Origin: Planctomycetaceae bacterium
GTDB taxonomy: Bacteria > Planctomycetota > Phycisphaerae > UBA1845 > UTPLA1
Reading direction: 5' to 3'
NCBI GenBank assembly: GCA_011525745.1
Contig: WYBU01000137.1
Location: forward strand, 19,709-83,708
Length of the DNA stretch: 64,000 bases
Part shown: piece after piece, positions 43,224-52,626 of the stretch
Layout of the letters: every line of letters begins with the position of its first letter
How positions within the stretch are numbered: position 1 is the stretch's first letter
Program-made: the position numbers and the translations under genes
The notes under the pieces: generated by a model
The model's database searches: none
Seen by the model: the letters and a program-made list of their open reading frames with translations, nothing else
What the model was told of the DNA's origin: nothing

Positions 43224-46200
43224 ATGGGCGTCCGATTCATCGCAGGTCGCGCCGGCAGCGGCAAGACGGCACATTGTCTGTCCGCCGTCGCACGCCACCT
43301 GCGCGAATCGCACGTGGCCGGTCCGCGCCTGGTCCTGCTCGTACCGGAACAGGCGGCACTGCAAATCGAGCGCGCCCTCATCGAGCGCGAGTCCTTCCGC
43401 ACCCTCGGCCGCTGCGAAGTGCTCAGCTTCCGCCGCCTCGCTCGGCGCGTCCTCGACGACGCCGCCGGACCCGCCCTGCGCGTACTCTCGCCGCTCGGCC
43501 GGCAGATGGTGCTGCGGCGGCAGATCGGCCGGCTGCGCGGACGGCTGCGCTGCTTCGGCGCGTCGGCCGATCGACCGGGCTTCATCGCGGCGCTGTCCGA
43601 AACGGTGTCGGAACTGATTCAGCACGGCGCGACGCCGGCCGACCTGGAACGCAGCGCCGAAGGCCGCGACGCGAACGATCCGTCCGGCCTGTTGCTGCGT
43701 GAGACGGCTGCAATCTACGAAGCCTATCTGGAATTCCTGGGTGAAGCCGAAATGGACGCCGAAGGTCTGCTCGAAGCCGCGCGAAAAAGGCTCGACTCGG
43801 CTACATGGCTGCACGGCGCACTGTTCTGGCTCGACGGTTTCGCCGGCTACTCGCCGCTGCAAGTGCGTTTCCTTGCATCGCTCGCCCGCCTCGCCGCGTC
43901 GATGGATATCGCGCTGCTCGTCGATCCCGACGCCGAATGTGTGACGCGCCCCGACGTGCCGCCCGACGCGTTCTCGCTGTTCGCACGCACCGAGCGCACC
44001 TGGGTCGAGCTGACCCGCGCGCTGCACGCCGCCGGCGTCGCGATCCAACCGCCGTTGCGACTCAAGCCCGATCCGCTGCCGCGCTTCGCCGCGAGTCCCG
44101 CGCTGGGGACGCTCGAAAAAACGTTCTTCCACGTCGCGCCGCGCCAGGCCGAGTTCTCGCCGTTCACCGCGCACGACGTTACGGCCGATCCCAAGGCCGC
44201 GCAACCCGCCATCCGCCTGGTCGAAGCGCCCGACCTGCGCGCCGAAGTTCGCGCCGCCGTCCGTGAGGTCCATCGGCTGACCGTCGGCGGCGCCGCCTCG
44301 CTGCGCTTCCGCGACGTGGCCATCGTCTGTCGCTCGCTCGAACCGTATCACGACCTGCTCTCGTCCGATTTGAAGGCCCACGGGATACCGTTCTTCATCG
44401 ACCGCCGCCGCACGACGACGCATCATCCGCTGGTCGAGCTGCTCCGCGCCGCCGTGCGCCTCTTCGACGCGCATCGCTTCGCCGAGGCGATGATCGTGCT
44501 GCTCAAGACCGGCCTGACGCCGCTGTCGCCCGACGACGCCGACGCGCTGGAGAACGTCCTGCTCGCCCGCGGCGTGACGCATCCCAAGGCGTGGTCCGAC
44601 GATCGCTGGCTTTCCGCGCCTGCCGCCGGTGAACCCTGGGCGGCCGACTGGCCCGCCGCGCAGACGGCCCGGACCTGCCTGCTCTACGCACTGGGCGACT
44701 GGTGGCCGAGCGAAGGACCGCCGCCGCGGCGCGCCTGTCGCGTCTGGGCCGAATCGCTGGCGGCGCTGCTGGAGCGCCTGGGAACGTCGCGTCGCCTGGC
44801 CGAATGGACCGAAGCGGCGCGGCAGCGCGGCGATCTGGACGAAACCCAGGAACATCTGCGCGTCTGGACCGATGCCGTGTCGCTGCTCGAAGAGATGGCC
44901 GCCGTGCTCGGCGACGAACCGATGTCTCCGCCCGAACTCGCCGACGTGCTCGACGCCGGCCTGTCGCAGTTCACGCTCGGGCTCGTGCCGCCGACGCTCG
45001 ATCAGGTGCTCGTCGGGTCGATCGACCGCAGCCGCCATCCCGCCATCCGCGCGATGTTCCTGCTGGGCTTCTCCGAAGGACACTTCCCCAGCCGGCCGGC
45101 CGAAGATCCGATCCTCGGCGACCCCGAGCGCGAGCTGCTTTCCACCACGGGCACGCCGATCGGTCCGACGCAAACGACGCGTTTGCTCGACGAGCGGCTG
45201 CTCGCCTATGTGGCCGTCACACGCGCGAGCGAGCTGCTCTGGATCAGCTACACCGCCGCCGACGGCGACGGCCGGCCGATGTCGCCGTCGCCCTATTGGG
45301 GCCTGCTGTGCGGCGCGGCGCCCGAGGCGGTCGTGGAGCGCATCGACAGCACCGACGCGGGCGCCGATGCATTGGGTGCGGCCACGCCGCGGGATGTCGC
45401 CGGCGTCATCGTCCACGGCATTCGCGGCGCGGCGGATTCCGGCAACGAGCTTCAAACAATCGTCCCGCCGGCGCGCACCGCGGCCCTTTACGAAGCCGCC
45501 GTCCGCGATCCGCGCGTCCGGCCCGAATTGGCGCGCGCCGTTCGTGCCCTGGCCGCGCCGCAAGGGGCGCAACTGTCGTCCGCCGACGTCGCCGCGCTGT
45601 TCCCGCGCGGACCGCGCACGTCGGTCTCGCGCCTGGAATGCATGGCACGCTGCGCTTTCCAGCACTTCGGCCAGTATGCCCTGCGCCTTCAGCCCCGCGC
45701 CGTGCACGAACTGGGCGCGCTGGACCTTGGCCGTTTGTCGCATGCCATCCTCGAGCACTTCTTCAACGAGCTGATCGACAACAACCGCACCCTGCGCGAT
45801 CTGACGCCGCGACAGATCGCCGCCTCGCTCGAACGTGTCCGTCGCCACATCCTGCCGCGCTTCGCCGCCGAAATGTCGCTCGAAGAACCCGCCGCCGACG
45901 CCGTCGACCGCCAGACCGCGCGCGATCTGTCGGTCGCGCTTGATGCGCAACATCACTGGTCGTCGGCCGGCCGACCGACCGCCACCGAAGTCGTTTTCGG
46001 CAGTCGCTCCGACGAAACCGCCGCCGACGCGGACGCGACGCCCGCCGCCGACGCCTGGCCGGCGCTGACGCTGACGACTCCGGCCGGCCGCACGGTCGAG
46101 CTGCACGGAAAGATCGACCGCATCGACGTGATTCGCGAAGGCGGCCGCGCGCTGGGCGTCGTGTACGACTACAAACGCGGGCGCGACGTCCGCCTGCGGC

Positions 46201-46772
46201 TGGATCACGTCTTCTACGGTCTGTCGCTCCAGACGCTGGCCTATCTGCTGGTGCTGCGCGAGCACGGCGATCGGCTGAAAGTCGGCTCGATCACGCCGAC
46301 CGCGGCGTTTCTCGCGCCGCTGCTGGGCGGGTTCCGTTCCGTCGATCATCCGTCTGATGCCGACGGCGAAGACTTCGACCCCTACCGCGTGTTCAATCCG
46401 CGCGGCGTCATCGACTTCGACTGGATCGATCGGCTCGATCCCGATCTGGCGCCCGGCCAGCGCAGCCGCACCTACGCGGTCTATCGCAAGCAGGATGACA
46501 CGATCGGATATTTCGACGCGTCCGACGCGCTGAGCGGCGACGAGTTCGCGGCGCTGCTGGATTTCGTGCGGCATCGCATGGGAGAACTGGCCGACCGCTG
46601 GCTCGATGGGGACGTGCGCGTCCGGCCGCGGGCCGTCGCCGGCCAACTGCCGTGCGGCCGGTGCGACTACGCGGCCGTGTGCCGCTTCGAGGCCGGGGTG
46701 ACGGACGTGGATTTCCTCAGACCGCTGACGCGAAGTGACGTGGCGGAGCGATTACGAACCGCCCAGAGATAG
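43224..46772 (+). CDS. addB: AddB-type nuclease/helicase subunit
   Basis: AddAB is the RecBCD counterpart that resects double-strand breaks to start recombination. The 1182-residue protein has an N-terminal UvrD-like ATP-binding loop GRAGSGKT (8-15). The chosen ATG gives MGVRFIAGRAG, the usual AddB start. The C-terminal RecB-type nuclease domain includes VYDYKRGRDVRLRLDH. Four cysteines of the iron-sulphur staple are suggested by LECMARCAFQHF and CGRCDYAAVC near the end. It is followed after 191 bp by addA, the order seen in Bacillus. The roles of both subunits are known for the family and not tested here. Confidence 0.9.
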   Translation: MGVRFIAGRAGSGKTAHCLSAVARHLRESHVAGPRLVLLVPEQAALQIERALIERESFRTLGRCEVLSFRRLARRVLDDAAGPALRVLSPLGRQMVLRRQIGRLRGRLRCFGASADRPGFIAALSETVSELIQHGATPADLERSAEGRDANDPSGLLLRETAAIYEAYLEFLGEAEMDAEGLLEAARKRLDSATWLHGALFWLDGFAGYSPLQVRFLASLARLAASMDIALLVDPDAECVTRPDVPPDAFSLFARTERTWVELTRALHAAGVAIQPPLRLKPDPLPRFAASPALGTLEKTFFHVAPRQAEFSPFTAHDVTADPKAAQPAIRLVEAPDLRAEVRAAVREVHRLTVGGAASLRFRDVAIVCRSLEPYHDLLSSDLKAHGIPFFIDRRRTTTHHPLVELLRAAVRLFDAHRFAEAMIVLLKTGLTPLSPDDADALENVLLARGVTHPKAWSDDRWLSAPAAGEPWAADWPAAQTARTCLLYALGDWWPSEGPPPRRACRVWAESLAALLERLGTSRRLAEWTEAARQRGDLDETQEHLRVWTDAVSLLEEMAAVLGDEPMSPPELADVLDAGLSQFTLGLVPPTLDQVLVGSIDRSRHPAIRAMFLLGFSEGHFPSRPAEDPILGDPERELLSTTGTPIGPTQTTRLLDERLLAYVAVTRASELLWISYTAADGDGRPMSPSPYWGLLCGAAPEAVVERIDSTDAGADALGAATPRDVAGVIVHGIRGAADSGNELQTIVPPARTAALYEAAVRDPRVRPELARAVRALAAPQGAQLSSADVAALFPRGPRTSVSRLECMARCAFQHFGQYALRLQPRAVHELGALDLGRLSHAILEHFFNELIDNNRTLRDLTPRQIAASLERVRRHILPRFAAEMSLEEPAADAVDRQTARDLSVALDAQHHWSSAGRPTATEVVFGSRSDETAADADATPAADAWPALTLTTPAGRTVELHGKIDRIDVIREGGRALGVVYDYKRGRDVRLRLDHVFYGLSLQTLAYLLVLREHGDRLKVGSITPTAAFLAPLLGGFRSVDHPSDADGEDFDPYRVFNPRGVIDFDWIDRLDPDLAPGQRSRTYAVYRKQDDTIGYFDASDALSGDEFAALLDFVRHRMGELADRWLDGDVRVRPRAVAGQLPCGRCDYAAVCRFEAGVTDVDFLRPLTRSDVAERLRTAQR

Positions 46773-46799
46773 GCTGCACCATTTCGTCGGGTGTGGCTT

Positions 46800-46867
46800 G
46801 GCCAGGCCCTCGCGCGAAGGTGCTTGCAGAGCGAGCAAAAGCCGGCACGCAAGGGCTTGACGTTGCC
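46800..46867. repeat. diverged palindrome between addB and addA
   Basis: GGCCAGGCCCTCGCG at 46800-46814 pairs in inverted orientation with CGCAAGGGCTTGACGTTGCC at 46848-46867. It belongs to the same family as 4084-4153 and 9512-9532. Confidence 0.65.
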
Positions 46868-46963
46868 ACTCCGCAGAAAGGGTGTCGCATATTTTTGAAC
46901 GATTCTCAACGAGCTGAAACACGAATGCCCGTTGCCGCATCGCGGGATTCGAAGCCGATTCTG

Positions 46964-49900
46964 ATGAACGCCATGAACTGGACCACCGACCAGAACGACG
47001 CGATCCGCATTATCGACCGCAACGTACTCGTTTCGGCCGGCGCCGGCAGCGGCAAGACCGCCGTGCTCGCCGAGCGATGCGCGCACCTGGTCGCCGACCT
47101 CAAGCCCGCCTGCCGCGTTGATCGGCTGCTCGTCGTAACGTTCACTGACGCAGCCGCCGCCGAGATGCGCGTCCGCATCGCGGCGGCGCTGCGACAGCGT
47201 CTGGAGCGCAAGGCCGGCGATCGCTGGCTGCGCGAACAGCTCGCCCTGATCGACGCCGCGCCCATCTCGACCCTGCACGCCTTCTGCCGCCGCACGCTGG
47301 CGCGTCACTTTGCTGCGGCCGGCGTCGAGCCGGGCTTCACGCTGCTCGACGCGCACGAGGCGGCGCTGCTGCGCGACGAAACCGCCGCGCGCCTGTTCGA
47401 GGAGCTGTCGCAGGGCGACGACGAGCTTTGTCGCGCCTACGACGAACTGCGGCACGTCTACGGCAGCGGCTCGGATGCCCGTATTCAGGAGGTCGTGCTT
47501 GAGCTGCACGCCTTTCTGGAGTCGCAGCCCGACCCGGCCGCCTGGATCACTGCCGCTCGCACGATGGGTGGTACGGGCGTCCAGGGTGGTACGGGCGTCT
47601 CGCCCGTCCCGGTTGCACAGGGTGGTACGGGCGTCTCGCCCGTCTCAACTTCCAGTCGCGCGCCCAGCCGGAATCAGCCGCCGCCCGCCGCGCTCAACGA
47701 ATACTGGCGCGCCCTGCGCGCCGACATGCTCGCCGAATCGCTGCGCGATCACATCGAGTCGGCCGAAGAAATCTCGCGTGACTTCGACGGCGTCCGCGGC
47801 CCCGAACCGCTCGTTGCCTATCTGCGCGAACATCTGAACGCCGCCCGCGCCTGGCTCGATACGCTCACCAAGGGGGCAGTCGACGACGCCTGCCGTGCCA
47901 TCGCCGAATTCCAGGTCCCCCGCCTGCCGGCGCGATCAAAGAAAGTCCAGGCGCTGCCGGAAGAAGAACTGGCGCGCTTCGACGCCGCTCAGCAGGCCGT
48001 GAGGGACCTGCGCACGTCGTTCCAGGACGGCATCCAACGAATCGACGCCCGCTTCAGCGAAGCCGACTGGGCCGAGGGGCTGAACCGCGTCGCGCCGCAC
48101 GTCGGTGTCATTCTGCAACTCGTCGAGACCTTCGCCCGGCGCTACGCCGGCGCCAAACGCTCGATGGGCGCGCTGGACTTCTCAGACCTCGAACGCGCGA
48201 TGCTGCGCCTGCTGCGCGAATCGCCCGCCGTCGCCGCCGCACTGCGCGACCGCTACGAACACGTGCTCGTTGACGAGTACCAGGACATCAATCCGGTCCA
48301 GGCCGAAATACTGCGGCACGTCAGCCGCGAGGCCGGCGCCAATCGGCCCGGCAACCTCTTCTGCGTCGGCGACGTCAAGCAGAGCATCTACCGCTTCCGC
48401 CTGGCCGAGCCGGACCTGTTCGTGCGGCGGCGGCGCGATTACGAAAAGCCGGACGCCACCGGCCGCCTGATCCACCTGCGCGAGAATTTCCGCAGCCGCC
48501 CGGCCGTGCTGACGGCGATCAATCGCATCATGTCGCGGCTGATGACCGACGACCTGGGCGGCGTGACGTACGACGATCGCGTGGCGCTTCGCGCGGGATT
48601 GCCCGACGACCCGAAAGGCGGTCCGGTCGACGCGGCGCCGATCGAGTTGCACCTGCTCGAAACCGACCTGCCGTCCGATGAAGCCGCCGATGCGTCGCTC
48701 GACGAAGCGGCCGACGCGTCCGACGCCGGCGACGACACGCAGCCCGAGGCGCTCGAATGGGAGCGGATCGAGCGCGAGGCGATCGTCATCGCGCGGCGCA
48801 TGCGTGCGATGAAACACGAGGACCCGGCCATCGCGTGGCGCGACATGGTGATCCTGATGCGCTCGCCGGCCGGCCGCGCCCCGCTGCTGGCGCGGATGCT
48901 GGCCCGACTGGGCGTGCCGGTCTTCGCCGAGCGCAGCGGCGGCTTCTTCGACGCGCTTGAAGTGCGCGACCTGCGATCGCTGCTGAGCCTGCTCGACAAC
49001 GCTCGGCAGGACATCCCGCTGGCGGCGGTGCTGCGCTCGCCCCTGTGCGCCGCCGACGGCATCGACCTGCCGCTGAGCGAGGCGGCGATGGCGGCCATCC
49101 GCGTCTTTCGTCGCGGCGTGCCGTTCCACGTCGCAGCCGCCGAGTACGCACGCCGCGGTCCCGACGCGGCTCTTCGCGCGACGCTGGCCGGCCTGTTCGC
49201 GCGGCTGTCGCGCTGGCGGGAGCAGGCGCGGCGCATGCCGCTGGCCGATCTGATCGCGACGCTCTATGCGGATACGGCGTATCCAGAATACGTGCTGGGC
49301 CTGCCCGACGGTCCGCAGCGCCGCGCCAATCTGGCCGCGCTGCACGAACGGGCACGGCAGTTCGGCCGCTTCGCCCGGCAGGGACTGTACCGCTTTCTGG
49401 CGTTCCTCGACGAGCTGGAACAGCGCGGCGACGATCTGTCCCCCGGCGCGACGCGCTCGGCCGCGGCCAACGTCGTGCGCGTCATGAGCATCCATGGCGC
49501 CAAGGGGCTGGAGTTCCCCATCGTGTTTCTGGCCGACGTGGGAACGCGGTTCAATCTGTCCGACGCGCGCCGCTCCATCGTCTTCGACCGGCGGCTGGGG
49601 CTGGGGCTTAAGGCCGTCGATCCGCAGCGCCGCATCGTCTATCCCACGCTCGCACATCGCGCGGTCATCGAACGCATCCGCCGCGAATCGCTGTCTGAAG
49701 AGTTGCGCCTGTTGTACGTCGCGCTGACCCGCGCCAAGCGCCGCCTGGTCATCGTCGGCTCGGCCGCCGCCAAACGCATCGACGAATTGGACCAGGCCCG
49801 TCCCCGTCCGCCCGGCCCGTTGCCCGCGGCGGTGCGCCGCCGCGCCAACGCCATGCTCGACTGGCTCATCGCCGCCGTCGGCGCCGAAAAAAGCCCGTCG

Positions 49901-50797
49901 CCCCGGATGGGCGTGCAGCGACATCGACTGGCCGACCTGTCGCTCGATGAACCTCGCGAATCGGCCGCTGCTTCACCGTTTCGCGACTGGCCCGCCACCG
50001 CGGCCCGGCTCGATCCGCTGCCCCCGCCCGACGGCGTCGACGCCGCGCGGACCGCCGCCGCGGTCACCGTCGCCCGCGTCGGCCGGGACTACGCGTTTGT
50101 GCCGCTGACGCGCGTGCCTTCGGTGATTGCCGTCAGCGAGCTGAAGCGCCGCTGGACCGTGCTCGACGATCCCGACGATCCGGCGGCCGACCGTGCCGCC
50201 CTGGGCCACGCCGCGCCGCCGATCGCGCCGCACGTCTGGCGTCGCCCGCGCTTCGAGGGCGCGGCGGCCGCGCCCATGCCCACCGAGCGCGGCACCTGGA
50301 CGCACGCCTTTCTTCAGCATGTCGACCTGTCCGGACCGTGTGACGAGCCGGATCTGCGCCGACAGTTGGATGCGTTGATCGCCGCCGGCCGCCTGACGCG
50401 CGACGAGGCCGCCATCATCGACCTCGAGTCGATCGCCTGGTTTTTCGCCCAGCCGGCCGGCCGCGCGCTGCGTCAGGCGCGCCAAACCGTTATGCGCGAG
50501 ACGCCGTTCGTGCTGGGCGTCGATCCGGCGCGCTATCAACCCGGCGCGCTGCGCCAGTCTCCCGGCGACGTGCTCGTGACGCGCGGCATGATCGACTGCC
50601 TGTACCGAACCGATGCGGGGCTGGTCGTGCTCGACTGGAAGACCGACCTGCTGACGCCCGACGACGTGGCCGACCGCGCGGCGTTCTACCGTCCGCAGCT
50701 CGACATCTACGCCGCCGCCGCCTCAGCCCTGTTCGACCTCCCCGTCGCCACCCGCCGCCTGGTCTTCCTCACGCCGCGGCGGGTTGTGGATGTCTGA
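46964..50797 (+). CDS. addA: AddA-type helicase-nuclease subunit
   Basis: The 1277-residue protein is a UvrD-superfamily helicase with Walker A AGAGSGKT (25-32), TFTDAAAAEMR, a DEYQD box near residue 437, GDVKQSIYRFR, SIHGAKGLEFP, VALTRAKRRL and a C-terminal RecB-type nuclease with VLDWKTD near residue 1223. All parts of AddA are present. Residues about 201-230 read GGTGVQGGTGVSPVP then QGGTGVSPVSTSS, an in-frame translation of interspersed repeat DNA lying in a region between helicase motifs. Met4 is an alternative start. It probably works with AddB encoded upstream. Confidence 0.92.
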   Translation: MNAMNWTTDQNDAIRIIDRNVLVSAGAGSGKTAVLAERCAHLVADLKPACRVDRLLVVTFTDAAAAEMRVRIAAALRQRLERKAGDRWLREQLALIDAAPISTLHAFCRRTLARHFAAAGVEPGFTLLDAHEAALLRDETAARLFEELSQGDDELCRAYDELRHVYGSGSDARIQEVVLELHAFLESQPDPAAWITAARTMGGTGVQGGTGVSPVPVAQGGTGVSPVSTSSRAPSRNQPPPAALNEYWRALRADMLAESLRDHIESAEEISRDFDGVRGPEPLVAYLREHLNAARAWLDTLTKGAVDDACRAIAEFQVPRLPARSKKVQALPEEELARFDAAQQAVRDLRTSFQDGIQRIDARFSEADWAEGLNRVAPHVGVILQLVETFARRYAGAKRSMGALDFSDLERAMLRLLRESPAVAAALRDRYEHVLVDEYQDINPVQAEILRHVSREAGANRPGNLFCVGDVKQSIYRFRLAEPDLFVRRRRDYEKPDATGRLIHLRENFRSRPAVLTAINRIMSRLMTDDLGGVTYDDRVALRAGLPDDPKGGPVDAAPIELHLLETDLPSDEAADASLDEAADASDAGDDTQPEALEWERIEREAIVIARRMRAMKHEDPAIAWRDMVILMRSPAGRAPLLARMLARLGVPVFAERSGGFFDALEVRDLRSLLSLLDNARQDIPLAAVLRSPLCAADGIDLPLSEAAMAAIRVFRRGVPFHVAAAEYARRGPDAALRATLAGLFARLSRWREQARRMPLADLIATLYADTAYPEYVLGLPDGPQRRANLAALHERARQFGRFARQGLYRFLAFLDELEQRGDDLSPGATRSAAANVVRVMSIHGAKGLEFPIVFLADVGTRFNLSDARRSIVFDRRLGLGLKAVDPQRRIVYPTLAHRAVIERIRRESLSEELRLLYVALTRAKRRLVIVGSAAAKRIDELDQARPRPPGPLPAAVRRRANAMLDWLIAAVGAEKSPSPRMGVQRHRLADLSLDEPRESAAASPFRDWPATAARLDPLPPPDGVDAARTAAAVTVARVGRDYAFVPLTRVPSVIAVSELKRRWTVLDDPDDPAADRAALGHAAPPIAPHVWRRPRFEGAAAAPMPTERGTWTHAFLQHVDLSGPCDEPDLRRQLDALIAAGRLTRDEAAIIDLESIAWFFAQPAGRALRQARQTVMRETPFVLGVDPARYQPGALRQSPGDVLVTRGMIDCLYRTDAGLVVLDWKTDLLTPDDVADRAAFYRPQLDIYAAAASALFDLPVATRRLVFLTPRRVVDV
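47565..47648 (+). repeat. three half-units of the GGGTGGTACGGGCGTC repeat inside addA
   Basis: Copies start at 47565, 47584 and 47620. The second and third continue into TCGCCCGTC. They match the arm of the palindrome in the 127-bp element. All are read in the same frame, giving GTGVSPV in two of three. Confidence 0.9.
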
Positions 50798-51462
50798 ACG
50801 ATCGAAGGCCCGCGTGCGCAAATGCGCCGGCGGTCCGGGTGGCCCATCGCATTGCGGTGGGGTCACGATGATGGGATTTCGAAGGAACCGCTGGTGCGAG
50901 AATGCATTGCCGCACCCGCGCCCCACCGCTGGTGCGAGAATCCTTCCTCGCACCCACTCCCCGCGGGAATCTCTTCCCGCCCATCCGTGAGGTTTTCGCG
51001 CGCCAGAGCGTGAACCGCAGCGATTGCGCTTGCGGCTCAGATCAACAGGGTCCGCCGGATGGACCGCTCCAACGCGTGGCACGGGCTTGTAGCCCGTGCG
51101 AATCCGAGCCGCGCAGCGTCAGCAAGCGGGATCCGCGAGCCGAAAGAGAGCGTGACGAGTATCAAGTCGTACTGGCGTGCGAAGCCTGTCGGCGCGCTGG
51201 TGGCGAATCCGTGAAACGCGGGATAACGCGCGAGGCCAATCTGCCGGATCGCGCTCGCTGACGCTTCGCGGCTCGGATGCACGGCAGCGATGGCGCTTGC
51301 GGTTCCGATCGGGTGGCCCAACGCTTCAGCGGTGGGTTCACAGTGATGGGATTTCAAAACCGGTTCCGACGCTCGGCGCCGGCGGCGGTTTCCGACTGTG
51401 CGCCCATGCGGTGCTCCACGGCGTTGAGCAAGCTGCATGCACGACATGATACAAAAACGCTC
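50798..51462. other. repeat-filled intergenic region
   Basis: No gene is seen between convergent addA and aquaporin genes. It holds a GGGTGGCCCA...GATGGGATTTC repeat at 50836-50882 and again at 51307-51356, two copies of CGCTGGTGCGAGAAT (near 50889 and 50928), the CGTGGCACGGGCTTGTAGCC palindrome at about 51076-51099 and a GAGCCGCGCAGCGTCAGCAA segment near 51108 related to the 157-bp repeat. Confidence 0.7.
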
Positions 51463-52194
51463 TTATTTCTGCCGCCCCAATACTCCGAAATGATACGCCG
51501 CCGCCGCCAGCACGCCGCCCGCGCACGGGCCGATCCAATACACCCACTGCTGTCCCCAGAAATCCGCCGTGCCGCCGATGATGCCCGTGCCGAACGCCCG
51601 CGCCGGGTTCATCGCCGCGCCGGTCAGCGGGCCGCCGACCAGAATGTCGACGCCCACCATCAGCCCGATGCCGAATCCGCCCACGTTCGGATGCCGCGGA
51701 TCGACCGCCGTGCCGAACACCGCAAACAACAGCAAGAACGTCAGCACTCCCTCGATGATCACCGCCGTCGACGCCGCAATCTTCGACGTGTCGAACGCCG
51801 GCGTGCCCAACCCCGTGTCCAGCATCGCCCGCGCCGCCGCAGGGTCGAGCACGCCCCGCGCGATTGTCATCAGCAGCATCCCCGCCACCGCGCCGCCGGC
51901 GCATTGCGACAGGATGTACAGCCCGGCCTTCAGCGGCGCGATGCGCCCGGTCGCCAGCATCGCCACCGTGACGGCCGGATTCACGTGCCCGCCCGAGACG
52001 TTCATCGTCGCGGTGACGGCGATCGACAGCACGATGCCGTGCGCCAGCGCGATACCCAGCAATCCGGGTCCGTGCTCGCCGAGCATGGCATCGACGCAAA
52101 TCGATCCGCCGCCGATGAAGCACAGCGCGAACGTGGCGATGGCCTCGGCCAGACAGGCCTTGAAATCATCGGTGAACGTAGCCGCGGCGGTCAT
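51463..52194 (-). CDS. aquaporin (MIP-family channel)
   Basis: MIP proteins are membrane channels for water or small neutral solutes. The 243-residue protein has six predicted membrane helices and both half-helix NPA motifs: SGGHVNPAVT (NPA at 72-74) and GAAMNPARAFG (NPA at 196-198). The short length and Gly-rich pore loop resemble bacterial AqpZ/AqpM types, but I cannot fix water versus glycerol preference from the sequence alone. The start has AAAGGAG (52202-52208) seven bases upstream. It is flanked on both sides by repeat-filled gaps and appears to be a single-gene unit. Confidence 0.94.
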   Translation of the reverse strand: MTAAATFTDDFKACLAEAIATFALCFIGGGSICVDAMLGEHGPGLLGIALAHGIVLSIAVTATMNVSGGHVNPAVTVAMLATGRIAPLKAGLYILSQCAGGAVAGMLLMTIARGVLDPAAARAMLDTGLGTPAFDTSKIAASTAVIIEGVLTFLLLFAVFGTAVDPRHPNVGGFGIGLMVGVDILVGGPLTGAAMNPARAFGTGIIGGTADFWGQQWVYWIGPCAGGVLAAAAYHFGVLGRQK

Positions 52195-52626
52195 GATGGG
52201 ACTCCTTTCGAGATATTTGGCGGGGCAGTGTGCGCTGCCGCGACGAGCGCAGCAAGAGCAGTCGTCGGTTGTCGGTCGTCAGTTGCCCGTTGTCGGTTGT
52301 CAGTTGTGCCTTACCAGTTCCGACGCTGGTGCGAGAATCCCTTCTCGCACTCACTCTCCGCGGGATTCCATTCCCGCGCATCGGGTGGCCCACCGCTTCA
52401 GCGGCGGGTTCACCTTGTGAGATTCAAAACTAACTCCAGAATCCACACGTACTCCCACCGTGCGCATCATTTGCTCGAAAAAAAAGTAGCCCGCCGCGCC
52501 GGTGTGCTCGTCGGTCCACTCGGGACCGATCCGCCGCCGGCATGGCGGGCCGGAAAGGAAGCGCTAACATCGTATCGCCAACCCGCCGCGCCGCAAGCCC
52601 GGCTCAGCCGAACCCGACGCGGAAGG
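52195..52626. other. repeat-filled intergenic region
   Basis: No gene is seen. It has a simple GTTGTCGGT/CGTCAGTTG tandem near 52262-52310, a CGCTGGTGCGAGAATCCC palindrome near 52324, CGCGGGATTCCATTCCCGCG near 52357, and a third copy of the GGGTGGCCCA...GATTC repeat at 52382-52430. Confidence 0.65.

Noticed and set aside
43182..46646. A 1154-codon open frame opposite addB
   Set aside because: The addB frame has full domain support; the opposite frame is compositionally a shadow.
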